Notes under the pieces: generated by a model
What the model saw: only the letters and a program-made list of their open reading frames with translations
Database searches by the model: none
Told to the model about the DNA's origin: nothing
Program-made: the position numbers and the translations under genes
Shown here: positions 11,971 through 23,157 of the stretch, in pieces
Numbering within the stretch: the stretch's first letter is position 1
Layout: every line of letters begins with the position of its first letter
Origin: Calendula officinalis
Taxonomy: Eukaryota > Streptophyta > Magnoliopsida > Asterales > Asteraceae
DNA: 64,000 nt
Reading direction: 5' to 3'
Assembly: GCA_963853835.1 (NCBI GenBank)
Contig: OY970824.1
Location: forward strand, 1,307,001-1,371,000

Positions 11971-12286
11971 TAACTTTTATGCATTGGCTGGCCCGAACAT
12001 CACATTCTCATGATTTGGTCAACGAATACCCCACCCACACCCCAATTTATTAAGACACATTTTTCAATAACGAGAACATATAGGGGTCGCAACAAATTAT
12101 TTAATTATTATTATCAGAAAAACAAGTTACTTTCGATTATTTAGTTCCTTGCACTAATGCAGAAAAAAATAAGTAAATCACATAATTATAACCAATGAAG
12201 AAAGTAGACACGAGAAATCAACATATAAAACATCCAAGTTTTGAGGTCTCAAATTGTAGTACTACTATTAGTATGTATCTAGGGAT

Positions 12287-12376
12287 TGTTTGGGAAAGCT
12301 TATTAAGAAGGTTTTATAAGCTTATTAGTTTATTAAACCTTAATAAGCATAAAAACCTTCTTAATAAGCTTTCCCA
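12287..12376. repeat. Inverted repeat (small MITE-like hairpin)
   Basis: GGGAAAGCTTATTAAGAAGG is followed about 50 bases later by its complement (CCTTCTTAATAAGCTTTCCC), forming a near-perfect hairpin. The flanking AGGGATTGTTTGGGAAAG start resembles PIF/Harbinger- or hAT-derived MITEs. No target duplication could be assigned. Confidence 0.6.
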
Positions 12377-14033
12377 TACATTTAGTTCATTTATTAAAAA
12401 CAATAAGCATACATCAAATATGACATTTAGTTCATTGGATTTTCTACTTATATTATTACTTTACTTAATTTGGCCCATTCATTTATTAACTAACTCGTCT
12501 TATCAAGTTACAAACAAAATATAGTAGTTCTCAAATACTGAACTTGAGTTGATTCTCTCAAAGCGATGCATGTTTACCAATTGTCTATAGGAGTACTTTG
12601 TTCATTTGTTTACCAGTGACACTTTCTTAAACTAAGTACCAGTAACACATGTATACAAATTAAAAATAAAATAAAATCATATGATACAATATAGAGAGAG
12701 GCATACACGAGCACAAAACCCACAAACACACTCACATGCATATAAAATGAACATATATAGGTATATAGATGTACACTTCTATCTAACCTATTTTAGAGAG
12801 AAAAAAATAACTTTGTTTATCATTTTTGAAATTGTTTGATAAATCTATTGTTAAAAAATGATTGTTTGAAAGATGATGTTGACATACCATCAATTTCTCA
12901 ACAAGAATCCTATGCTTATAATCAAGATTAGTACCACATGTCTTACAAAGGACAGGCACTAATATGGATGTGTAATCAGTAATGTGTTCTAGTGAAAAAA
13001 GGAGGCCATTTGTCTTACAAGAGACCGGGTTCAAACTTTACCGGATAACATATTAGAGCTAACACATTAGATAACGGAATAGCTTTGTTACCACTCTTTT
13101 CATATATACATTACTAAATTCGTGGTTTTGACCATTTTAGCCATGATAAAAAAAACATGGACAATATAAATCAATAACAGGTGAAATTGTCTAAACCACT
13201 AATTTAATGGCGCACTAATCATCCCTCATATGCTTGTTCTAATATCATTCCAAACAATTTCATTTGTTCCCATCGATATGAATCTCTTCTATTCCTTTTT
13301 AATCCGACATATAAATATATATTTATGTTAATGTCAACGAGTTCCCCAACCCAAAGTTGTACGACTTCAATGTAGAAAAATAGGTTACTTTTGCACCACT
13401 CCGTGATAGTGTAATGACATGAAATAAGTGCGAGTGTAGCCCTTTAAGAGTGTTACACCCCATGTGATATGTGCCATTGGTATTAATTGCACCTCTAAAT
13501 AAACAATAGAAGAAGTTTAGAAATAAATTGCATGAATGAATTGGGCCTAAGACACTCATGAAAGAATGTTTCCAAATAATTAAATAAACTAAAATACATA
13601 ATTTCATACTAGCAGGTACCTGTAACTAAATTGTCCGGCGAAAAAGAAATTGTTGACTGGGCGTTTTAAGTTTATGCGTTATGTTGGATGTTTTTTGGGA
13701 TAAAGCAAGGTATCAAGTAGATCAATTGGTTAACACGCAGTTCATACACGCAAAAGGTCTTGGGTTCAAATCACCTAAGCAATATTTTTTTATTTTGTGG
13801 TGTTTAAGATGTTTCCCAAAGTAGAAATTTAAAATTAAAATATTTTAAACTTAGAACACCTAAATACTTTAAGAATGAGTAAGATAAGATAATCAAGTTC
13901 ACTGAACAAACCAACAAAAAGGCTTCCCCATTGGGTACAATGTTCGAACATGCTAGCACTAATGAACTGGACCCCACCAGAACTGTATACGAGTACAACA
14001 AACTTTTGATAAAAAAAAAAGAAAAAGAAAAAC
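12377..14033. other. Intergenic DNA with tRNA-related remnants
   Basis: No protein gene is seen. At about 13714-13776 a tRNA-like segment has a possible A box (TAGATCAATTGG) and B box (GGGTTCAAATC). It is too decayed to call a tRNA and may be a SINE head. A lone B-box-like GGGTTCAAAC occurs at about 13027. The rest is AT-rich. Confidence 0.4.
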
Positions 14034-15767
14034 TCATTTGGAACAACAATAACTTTGCTTCGTTTTCCCGTCATTAACTAGACTAACACGGTTCATAGAC
14101 ACCTCACTTTTGTAAGAATCCGAGTTCAAAACTTTTCTTTTAATATTATCATAAATAGCACGAATCACAATCTCAAAAGCAGTTGTAACATTTGTTGAAT
14201 CGAGAGCGGATGTTTCTATGAAAAATAGTTCTTCCTCTTCAGCAAGACTTTTGCCTTCTTCAACACTCACATCCCTAATATTCTCCAAATCACTTTTGTT
14301 ACCGACCAACATTGTTGCCATTGCCGTATCGCAGTGAGCTGCAAATGTTAATCATAAATTTATTTATTTGTCATCACAAATCGGTTGGTTCTTAAATAAT
14401 TCACTAAAATGGGAAGCCACATAAACGGGAGCTGATTTGTACAGAGCAATTTTTATCTATACAGAGCAATCTCAGCTCAAATGACAGTCATGCTCTTACT
14501 TTCCTTTTATCACATTTTTCATTTTGCCCCTCATACTAAGGGTATCATTATCATTTGATATAAAATTGCTCTGCATGGATAAAAATTGCTCTGCATGGAT
14601 AAAAATTGCTCTGTACGAATCAGCTCCCCACATGAATATGCTTCATGTGGTAGTTACTAGTTAGACCTTCACCTAACTCTTTGAGGTTTTTTTATATACC
14701 AACAAATCTAAATTAAGGGAGGTATTGGAATATATACATTATCTACTTTCACTTCGAATGTAGATAGGGGCCATAGGGAAAATGTCATTAAATAACAATA
14801 ATAATATTTTTAAGCACATGTCCGTTTTGGTAATTGTAACTTTTTAAGATCCGTTATGGTAATTACAAATTTCTGAGCTGACCTATCTAGGTAATTACAT
14901 TTTTTTCATCTGTATATGAGGTATGTTTGGCAATGCGAGCACCGAATCTGTTATCTAATTCTACAATTCTTAGATTTAAAGCTCTCCAATTATGTAGTAA
15001 TGCACATGTTAAATTTGGTACAAATACAAAACCTTAATCAAATGACTTTTTATGGATAGCAATGTGATTAAGGACTTTTAGTTTTTGCACTCTATATATA
15101 TCCAGAACAATAAAAAATTCGCCACTAACTAGTCAAATTCTTCTTAATTTAATTGTCAATTTTGAACTTAACAGGAATGCTAAACCTAAAACACCAGCTC
15201 AAATAACGATAATGTATTAATTCTAACTAATTTGTGAATGTATAATTGAAAACAAGTAATTATTCGTTTGAATCTGTAGCTCTACTATACAAATCTTCGC
15301 CGGAAGTACCAAATCCAGTAACAAATTAACAATACTAAACAGATGCTAAGAGCAAAATCACGTATCGAATCAAAATGGAACCGAAATTGACAGCAGAATT
15401 AAATTAACGAAATACGAAAGTGCGAAAACTTACTATTGAGTTCACCGAGCCACCGTTTAATACTTTCAAAAGTAGTTCGCCGACTAATGTCATAAACAAT
15501 GAGTGCACCGACGGCACCACGGTAGTAGGCGGAGGTAACGGCACGGAACCGCTCTTGACCGGCGGTATCCCAAACTTGAGCTTTGACCTCCTTGCCGTCG
15601 ATTTCGACGGTTTGAGTTTGAAATTCGACGCCGATGGTGGCTTTTGAGTGTAGATCAAATTCATCTCTGGCGAAACGTGAGAGTAGGTTTGATTTTCCGA
15701 CTGCTGAATCTCCGATGACGACTATTTTGAAGAGGTACTCCTCTCCACTTTCTCCACCGTCCTCCAT
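14034..15767 (-). CDS. RABA5: RABA5-type (Rab11-like) small GTPase
   Basis: Two exons on the minus strand, 15434-15767 and 14034-14338, give 212 residues. All G motifs are present: P-loop GDSAVGKS (19-26), switch I Thr44 in KATIGVEFQTQ, switch II WDTAGQERFRAVTSAYYRG with Gln71, NKSD and ETSAL. It ends in a hypervariable tail with a twin-cysteine prenylation site (SYCCSK). RabA5 GTPases act at the trans-Golgi/endosome in secretion and recycling. The C-terminal NSDSYK and NRVSLV are typical of RABA5. The letter within the clade cannot be fixed from sequence alone; the neighbourhood argues for RABA5b. The intron (14339-15433) carries a MITE and a fragment of another. Confidence 0.93.
14427..14628. 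mobile_element. Mutator-type MITE in the RABA5 intron
   Basis: Terminal repeats GGGAGCTGATTTGTACAGAG and, in reverse, GGGAGCTGATTCGTACAGAG bound 202 bp. The flanking 9-mers CACATAAAC and CACATGAAT agree at 7 of 9 positions, an eroded 9 bp duplication. The inner arm ATTGCTCTGCATGGATAAAA is repeated in tandem at the right end. A related copy lies in a SKU5-like intron at 58550-58729. Confidence 0.72.
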
Positions 15768-18066
15768 TTTTAGAGAGAGAAAGTTGTGATAATGGAGTCT
15801 GCAACGTGGGAACTTTTTAAAGGAACATTTGATACTTTTTTCTTTCTTTTTTTGATAAATTTGTTAATTTCCCTCGTGAACGCATTTAAATGTTTAATTG
15901 TTCTAAAATTAAAAATTTAAATTAAAATCTAAATATTAATCATATTAATATGGTATTTCTTCAATTACCTGAATATTAATAATATATGGGGTTCTTTAAT
16001 GTCCATGTCACATATTAACATGCAATTAATGAACATAATATTTGTATTTATATAAAAAATGTTATTAACTCATTTTGTAAAATGATAAAAACTAAAATTA
16101 ATGTTATTTAAAATATATTTAAGAAATATCCCCTTTATAAAGTACGACTTAATATGTATACAAAACTTAAATTTTAACTCTGACATTTAATTTAAAATAT
16201 ATAAGTATTTTAAAATATTTAATGCTTTTCATTTAACGGAAATGCTAACAAGTGCCTTTAGGACATTATTTAGGGGAAAAAAAGAAACTTTAATTTATTT
16301 TAAATTAACCATAAAAAAAATCACTCCCTAAATTTCATAACTATATCAAAGTAGTTTTGCTTAAAGACTTATATATTAGTATCCTTCATCATTATCCTAA
16401 AGATAATGGTTAACAAAACTCTTCATTTAATTGGGGAGGGAGTGGAGGGGTGTTTAGCAGGGAACAAATGCGTAACTCACGGGATCTTAACATGCTATTC
16501 CATATTTCGTCCTCTCTATAATTGTTTTTTCTTTTATGTATCATTATTATAATATTATTTTTAAAATCATGGTATTATACAAGTCAATTGGTCTATGGAA
16601 TATCATAACACTAAGGTTTGACAAATTAAGCAAGCATCTAATCAATATGGAATATAATTTATATTATTTAATTAATTATGTCATAGGTTCAATCCTTGCT
16701 ACGAGTAAAAAAACACCCCCTTGTGACCATATGGGTTCACCTCAACTTCGAGCTACCTGCAAAGTGGTGGTCACCATCAGACTAGTCAGCTCTCAAAACG
16801 AGTAGAAACAAGTTTAGAAAAGAAGAGAAACTGTCTTGATCATGACAACTTTGATATGATTTTAAGTTTCAAACATGATTAGTTATGAAGTTTCCCATGA
16901 TGTCGGGGGAATGGAACATCATCTCGAACATCGTTGAGACCCGTGGCAAAAAGAACCATAACATCAAATATAACACAAAAATCCGAATGTTTAACTGTTC
17001 CTTGCTTTTAAAGATCTAAATACCATTTGTATTGATGTTTTTTTCAACTCTAATTCCTTAATCATGCAATATAAAAGAAAATCATTAATTATTTATATTC
17101 ATAATTAAATGTGTTAGTGGGTCGACTCGTTTATCACCAACCCAACCCAAACACAACTCGCTTATTAAATGGGTTAGGTGGGTCAACTTGAACTTGTTTA
17201 TTTTCGTATCGTCTCGATAAATGCTAAAAAAAACCTCAAGTCGTAGTATGAAATGTGAACAGAATTCCGATATTTGTTACATAACAAAATAATATCGACC
17301 ATGCACTAACCCAAAACACATACTACATAATTTAAAAAAAAACGTCAAATTAATAATATTGACATGCAGTAAAAAGATTAACAACGTCATCATGAGAACT
17401 CGTTAGCAATTAACCATTTCTGATATGTCACACAATGACTCAAGACATGAGATAATTATATTTTTACCCAGTGAACTATCTCACTTGTAACTTTTAGAAA
17501 ATTATTTTATTTTATAGTTAAAAGATCTTTATGCACAAGAGAATTGATTGTAAAAATATTGAATGAGTCACTAAAATATCCCCATAAAAAGTAAAAACCA
17601 CTCTTCATGTGTGTTAATGGTCATCTTGCTGTCTTCCACGTAAGTTTGGTGCTACAGTTAGATTAGATGCAACCTTTTTCTTAACAAATTAATTAAACTT
17701 AAAGTAAATCTTAATGATTACGTAGATGATTGACCACTTATTTTACTACTCATGGCATCCGAACTCCTTAGGCCCATATTAGGCCCATTTAAAAGTCATC
17801 TTTTTGCTGCATAAAAAGCAATATACCTCCCTTCTCTAATCATGACAGTCGCACACTCGCACCCCCTTACGCTATGTACTTCATTTTTACTTTAATGAAA
17901 ATGTTCATTTCAAGATTTTTTAAAATTACAAAATGTATTTTAATACTCTGAACTTAGTTGTGTATGGATAAGACTATTAGAGATGCATCATAATATCATG
18001 AACTTCAAAATTGTCAATCTAGTACTATAACGTTTCTTTCATGATTTTGACAAACTAAAATATATA
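15768..18066. other. Intergenic DNA upstream of the RABA5 gene
   Basis: No gene is seen. It includes the RABA5 promoter (pyrimidine-rich leader just above 15767). A tRNA-like split segment (AAGTCAATTGGTCTATGG at about 16580 and CATAGGTTCAATCC at about 16683) may be an interrupted SINE. Degenerate GGGTCGACTCG/AACCCAACCC repeats lie at about 17115-17200. Confidence 0.4.
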
Positions 18067-18384
18067 CTTCATCCGTTTCAAAATAGGGGATACACTTTTT
18101 CATTTTAGGTGTTTCAAAATAAGTGACACTTTATAACTTTCCTTATTTGGTAAAATATAATGGGACTCATACGCCATACCAACTAACCATCTCCTTTAAT
18201 AAAGTAAAACGACTCATTTACCCTTACTTTTACTTTTAAACATCATTAAACTCACTTTAATCATAATATGTGTGACCCATCACTCACTAACTATCCAATT
18301 TAATCTAATTTAACTTTTATTACAATCTTTTGCCTTAAAAAATGTGAAAGCTAATTTATATCACTTATTTTGAAACGGAGGAAA
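18067..18384. mobile_element. Stowaway-like MITE
   Basis: Ends CTTCATCCGTTTCAAAATAG and, in reverse, TTTCCTCCGTTTCAAAATAA are flanked by TA. It belongs to the same family as 11665-11970 and 36172-36484 (shared inner TGGGACTCA and TACCCTTACTTTTA stretches). Confidence 0.8.
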
Positions 18385-18767
18385 TATAAGTTTGTCTCAA
18401 TATATCAAAGTTAGAAGTAAATGACATGAGAATTCAAAAAAATTAGTGAGAGAAGACTCAAGATACTAAATTGGTTGATTTTCAGGATAATAAATGACCT
18501 AGTTAATCAAATTGGTTGATTTTCATGATACTAAAATATATTTTGACATCTTAAAAAACGTTTAACAAAAATCTGACCCAACTAATGAGTTATGAGCCTT
18601 GTGGAGTAATGATAGTGATCACTGATTTCCATGGGACCACAAAGATCATTGAGCAATAAGCTTCAAACCCCTTAAAAGCTGAACACTATTTATACCTACC
18701 ACTAGAAACCCCAACATCAAAATCACCATTTTAAACTTTGAAAAAACTCAACAAAAACCTTCCAACC

Positions 18768-19067
18768 ATGTTTAAAAGAGGAGCTATCACATTCTCTATG
18801 TTTGCCAACACCACCACCATGGCAGGGTGGTGCCGCCAACGCCGGAGGCTGAGGAGGAGGAAAAGCAGCACAATCCGGCTAGGAAATAAGGGCATGAAGC
18901 TTCGGGCTAGGGCTAGATCACGGGCAGTGGTACATTGTCGGGCTGTGGCGAGCCTGTTTTGTATATTAAAGAAGTTGATTGTGAAGATGGTGTCAAAAGG
19001 AAGGCTTATGGAAGCGTATTATTTGACATTACCTATTCTCCAACCACAATTATTTCCTTTGTGTTAA
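18768..19067 (+). CDS. Small Arg-rich protein of unknown function, ending LFPLC
   Basis: A 99-residue single-exon frame from the ATG at 18768. A TATA-like CTATTTATACC at about 18688 and an A-rich leader precede it. The middle is strongly basic (CRQRRRLRRRK, IRLGNKGMKLRARARSR). It is followed by an amphipathic LFCILKKLIVKMV segment and a tail EAYYLTLPILQPQLFPLC. I recall plant proteins of about this size with an Arg-rich IRLG block and a terminal L(F/Y)PLC, so I think it is a real conserved gene, but I cannot name a function. There is no signal peptide. The first ATG is assumed; an internal ATG before AGWCRQ is an alternative. An LTR element is inserted 61 bp after the stop codon, probably in the 3' UTR. 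Confidence 0.6.
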   Translation: MFKRGAITFSMFANTTTMAGWCRQRRRLRRRKSSTIRLGNKGMKLRARARSRAVVHCRAVASLFCILKKLIVKMVSKGRLMEAYYLTLPILQPQLFPLC

Positions 19068-19128
19068 TTGGCGTTGATTTGTTGTTATTTTTTTGGTGTT
19101 CTTGTTTTTTATTATTTGCATTTAAGAC

Positions 19129-19643
19129 TGTTAGGAATATTATTATTAATATTCATTAAAGATTTGATTATGTCAAAACTATTAAACTACAAGGACCTAA
19201 ATGAAGATATGAAGTTCAAGATTCAAATAAAGATTTAGGAGATAATCATTAATGTAAAAAGATATAGTATATCTTTATTAGTTTAAAAGATTTAGTATTA
19301 TCTTTTCCTTGTAAGTCTTGGGTTTTCTAGTATATAAAGAAACCTAATGACATAGAATTAGATGTTCTTGGAACCCACGTTTTAACGTGTTTTGTGTGTA
19401 AAACCTAAGCCTCAAGGTCGTTTGATCCTGTTTAACGAAAAACCGTTCTACATATTTATATGTAGAATTGGGGCTTTTAGTAATCATTGTATATAAAGAT
19501 GATGATGAAACCTTGTTTAGCTATACAAAACTGTTTATCTAATTCCGCAAATTTTGTTATTTGTATATGCTTATTCCAGATCAAGAACTAACTATTCTTG
19601 AGCCTAAAGATCTATGTTTATGAAGAGTTGTTCAGAACTCACA
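19129..19643 (+). repeat. 5' LTR of the 2.4 kb element
   Basis: It carries two TATATAAAG boxes (about 19332 and 19491), either of which could start the element transcript. It is the mate of 21038-21552. Confidence 0.93.
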
Positions 19644-19645
19644 GG

Positions 19646-19657
19646 TGGTATCAGAGC
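19646..19657 (+). other. Primer-binding site, tRNA-Met
   Basis: TGGTATCAGAGC two bases after the LTR end matches the 3' end complement of plant initiator tRNA-Met. Confidence 0.92.
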
Positions 19658-20061
19658 GAGGTGGCTCTAGATCTGGAATGAAACAAGAATCTATCAGTGA
19701 TTACAAGAAAATAAAACGAAGAAGAAGCTGTAACCCGCCGTTAGCAGTCCACGACCAATCAGAATCTGATTTATTCAAAATAGACCACGATAAAGTTAGC
19801 TGGAATTAATATAAAAGATGGAGGTCATGATGGTATTGACTCAACACGTGGGAGGTAACATTTTTTTGTTGCGTTAATTCTTTTTACTATGAAATTGTTG
19901 GAGTTGGTGAACCGTGGGAGGCCACATCAGTTATAGATTGCCACACATGATAATTAAAAAGGGAATTTGAATATTTGGTGAACTTGGGAGGATGTGATAA
20001 TTTAAACAATGAAGGTAAAGGCAGTAGGTGTTTGGGTCTAATCAAAAGAGTTTATCCTTTT

Positions 20062-20420
20062 CTACTGCTCCTAATTCTAGTTTACTACTGATCCGTTTAC
20101 AACTTTACTACTGATCACAATTTGAAGGCAAACACTACTGCTCTATCAATGGCAGTAGTATATCATCTCAATTTCGAGATTTTACTACTGATCTTATTTC
20201 AAGTTTTATTACTGATCCAGTGTTTCGATTATTACTGATCCAAATTGAAATATACTACTGATCAGTAGTATATCTTGTTACTACTGATTTACGTTTTTAC
20301 TACTGATCAGTACTAAACAGTACGGCTACACATTTTTTACTACTGATCAGTACTAACCAAAGAAGATTTTGTTATTAATCAGTACTGACCGAAGAAAATT
20401 TTGAAGAAAATTTGATACTG
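20062..20420 (+). repeat. TACTACTGATC interspersed motif cluster
   Basis: About eleven copies or near-copies of TACTACTGATC lie within some 350 bp inside the LTR element. Several are extended to the palindrome TACTGATCAGTA. Spacing is irregular (about 20-45 bases), so this is not a simple tandem array. Confidence 0.8.
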
Positions 20421-21037
20421 ATTTCTTCCATACAACGGATACATCATATTTTGGAAAGCATGTCACACACCATGTTCATTCCATACTACGGTTTATTGAT
20501 CGTATCTGATAATAATGTGAAACGAATCACATTATTCACACACACAGGTTGAAGGCTTGATAAAGATAAAGGAAGATGGTTTGTTTGTTACATATTTAAT
20601 CTTTATCAATTGATTACAGAAGATAATTGATTATATTTTATTTGAAGATGAAGTGGAAAGTCTTACTACATAAGATGTTATGTATTGTTGTAACTGCAAT
20701 TTAACCGAATCTTAACGAAAAGATCTGTTGAAGACTAAGATAAGCAAGTCCTTCATACAAGATATGAAGTTGCTGATTACTATATTTAGACGGAATGTGA
20801 TGCTTAGTTTGAGTTTCTACTTCAACTTCAAATAGAAGATAGTTGGTTTTCAATGTAATTAATATAGCCTTGAAGAACACAAGAATGATATCACACTTTT
20901 AGGGGAAGAAAAAGTGTTAATCATTCAAGGGGAAGTTCAAGTTTCTCGGATTCGTATTTGATTATGTCAAAAAGGGGAAGAGACTTGAAGATTCCTAGCT
21001 AATTCTACAAGTTTTGTCAAATCAAATAGGGGAAGAT

Positions 21038-21552
21038 TGTTAGGAATATTATTATTAATATTCATTAAAGATTTGATTATGTCAAAACTATTAAACTACA
21101 AGGACCTAAATGAAGATATGAAGTTCAAGATTCAAATAAAGATTTAGGAGATAATCATTAATGTAAAAAGATATAGTATATCTTTATTAGTTTAAAAGAT
21201 TTAGTATTATCTTTTCCTTGTAAGTCTTGGGTTTTCTAGTATATAAAGAAACCTAATGACATAGAATTAGATGTTCATGGAACCCACGTTTTAACGTGTT
21301 TTGTGTGTAAAACCTAAGCCTCAAGGTCGTTTGATCCTGTTTAACGAAAAACCGTTCTACATATTTATATGTAGAATTGGGGCTTTTAGTAATCATTGTA
21401 TATAAAGATGATGATGAAACCTTGTTTAGCTATACAAAACTGTTTATCTAATTCCGCAAATTTTGTTATTTGTATATGCTTATTCCAGATCAAGAACTAA
21501 CTATTCTTGAGCCTAAAGATCTATGTTTATGAAGAGTTGTTCAGAACTCACA
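21038..21552 (+). repeat. 3' LTR of the 2.4 kb element
   Basis: Mate of 19129-19643 with the same length and one visible substitution. It is preceded by the purine tract at 21028-21036. Confidence 0.93.
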
Positions 21553-21635
21553 AAGACTAATGTGTAAAGATCTCAAATTTTATCTTAACCATCAATAAGA
21601 TCACATGACATCATGTTCAACCGTTTGTGTTCAAA

Positions 21636-21850
21636 GGGTGCTGTTTGGTAAGTCTCTTATTGATACAGGTAAGAGGACAACCTCTTAATCAGACAGATGC
21701 AGAGCGTTTAGTAAAGCCTCTGAATCAGCCTCTGAATCAAAAATTGAACATGTTCTGCCTCTTAATCGGACAGATATAAAGGGAAGTCTGAATCATTCAC
21801 ACATTTGCATCATTCAGATATTATTCATTCAGATGCTACCAAACAGCACC
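21636..21850. mobile_element. MITE with GGGTGCTGTTTGGTA ends
   Basis: The left end GGGTGCTGTTTGGTA is mirrored at the right by TACCAAACAGCACC. The interior is made of repeated TCTGAATCA / CCTCTTAATC blocks. The ends resemble PIF/Harbinger or hAT MITEs, but I could not read a convincing target duplication. Confidence 0.65.
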
Positions 21851-22257
21851 TAAGTGGTTTGGTTACCAGTGCCACATCAACACCACATCAGCTTTCTCTC
21901 CGTAAACCTAACATATGACAATTAATACATGTACCACTTACCATGCATAATGTACAAGGATCAATACACAACAATTACACTCACCCGTTAGACTTAATTA
22001 ACTCGGATCGGTACACTCTATCGTACCTATACTCCTACAGAAATGGAAATTTTAACCCGCTTAGTTATTAACGGGTCAATTCGGGTCATGTGTGATCTCT
22101 AGCGGGTCAAAAAGTAGCTTAAAAAACACAGTCAAAAGTAAATTAGTGTTCAAAATTCCTACCAACATAAGGATGATAACTAAAATCTGCCCCAAATACA
22201 ACAAAAGATCGAGTATATACACACACTATTATTTCAAAAAAAGGAAAATAGTAAATA
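21851..22257. other. 3' flank of the HMCES-like exon
   Basis: Non-coding. It includes a GGGTCAATTCGGGTC / GCGGGTCAAAAAG patch at about 22070-22115, like the intronic motif described in the findings. Confidence 0.4.
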
Positions 22258-23157
22258 CTAACCTTTACCGAAGTAAGAAAATAGGGTTTTCTGTTTATCA
22301 CCAGGACTCTTAAAGTTACCCTTCTTTTTAGGAGGAGTTGTTGCATACTGTTTGTTGTCAGCTTCATCTACAGATGGTTTTATATCATCAAACTCACGTT
22401 TGAGTAGAGATGCAAATTTAACCCGCGGGTTTGGGTACCCGCGGGTACCCGAGTCTTACGGTGCGGGTATTACCCGTCTAAACGGGTAACGGGTCGGGGA
22501 TGGTTTAAATTTCATACACGAGAGCGGGTACGGGTCGGGTACGAGTTTTATAATACCCGCACCGTTTATACCCGACCCGAATATATATATTAATGTGTAA
22601 TTTTTTTATTACATGTTTAGCCCACGAGTCACTACTCAAACTTAACCCAACACTTAATCTCTCATTAGCCCAATTTAATAATGGTTAAAATTTGGCTCGT
22701 CTCCCGTTAGTCCATTACGTATTGAACGGAATAAGCCTGAACGAACTAAGAGTTTTAAATGTTTTACCTATTTTGTTTAATTTTTTTATTGAACGGGTAC
22801 CCGTCGGGTTACCCGTACCCGGCGCGTATTTTTCTACCCGAACCCGACGGGTATTTGACCGGGTACGGGGCGGGTACGGGTATAAGAATAGCGGGTCGGG
22901 TACGGGTATGGGTTTTGTAGTACCCGCTATTACCCGTACCAGTTTGCATCTCTACGTTTGAGATGCAAAGTGTTGTGACTCACTGAGTCACAATGGTGTT
23001 TGTTGTCTACAGTTTCGGGTTTGTTTTTCGGGTTTTCAGTTTCAGCGGGCTTTTTGGGTGTAGTGGTGAGTTGGGACTCGGGTTGGTCTTCAATTTTAGT
23101 GACTTTTTTTGTGAAGAACATTGATATTGGTTTTGTTTCTTCAGTTTTTACTTGGAT
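22258..23157 (-). pseudogene. HMCES-like last exon, split by a hAT MITE
   Basis: On the minus strand a good acceptor (ACTACAG, ending at 23158) opens a frame beginning IQVKTEETKPISMFF. It runs through a Lys/Pro/Glu-rich stretch to LHLKR, where a 550 bp MITE with an 8 bp duplication is inserted. Without the MITE and one duplication copy, the frame continues EFDDIKPSVDEADNK, then TTPPKKKGNFKSPGDK, and ends QKTLFSYFGKG at a TAG (22258-22260). QKTLFSYF is a perfect PCNA-interacting (PIP) box. The layout fits, from memory, the C-terminal tail of plant HMCES (SRAP domain, abasic-site DNA-protein crosslink repair). With the MITE present, translation stops eight codons past the junction and loses the PIP box. 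The SRAP exons are not seen upstream before augmin subunit 3, so this is probably a fragment. The family name is less certain than the exon structure. Confidence 0.6.
22405..22954. mobile_element. hAT-type MITE (TSD CGTTTGAG)
   Basis: Terminal repeats TAGAGATGCAAA and TTTGCATCTCTA are flanked by a perfect 8 bp duplication CGTTTGAG at 22397-22404 and 22955-22962, the hAT signature. The 550 bp interior is rich in ACCCG / CGGGT / GGGTACCCG repeats and has no coding capacity. It interrupts a coding exon. Confidence 0.9.

Larger units (their letters stand above)
19129..21552 (+). mobile_element. Non-autonomous LTR retrotransposon (TSD AAGAC)
   Basis: Two direct 515 bp LTRs (19129-19643 and 21038-21552) start TGTTAGG and end CTCACA. 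They differ at one visible position (GATGTTCT versus GATGTTCA). A perfect 5 bp duplication AAGAC lies at 19124-19128 and 21553-21557. A tRNA-Met primer site TGGTATCAGAGC follows the left LTR, and a purine tract AGGGGAAGA precedes the right one. The 1394 bp interior has no reading frame resembling gag or pol, so mobilisation must have used proteins from another element. The near identity of the LTRs implies a recent insertion. Orientation is plus, from the primer site. Confidence 0.95.

Noticed and set aside
13714..13776. tRNA gene candidate
   Set aside because: A and B boxes are only approximate and the arms do not pair well, so it is treated as a possible SINE remnant.
15420..15647. Plus-strand frame opposite RABA5 exon 1
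   Set aside because: Shadow of the GTPase exon.
19129..21552. Hammerhead-ribozyme retrozyme
   Set aside because: I looked in the LTRs for a CTGATGA...GAAA core with suitable stems and did not find one; GATGATGATGAAAC lacks the required stem layout.
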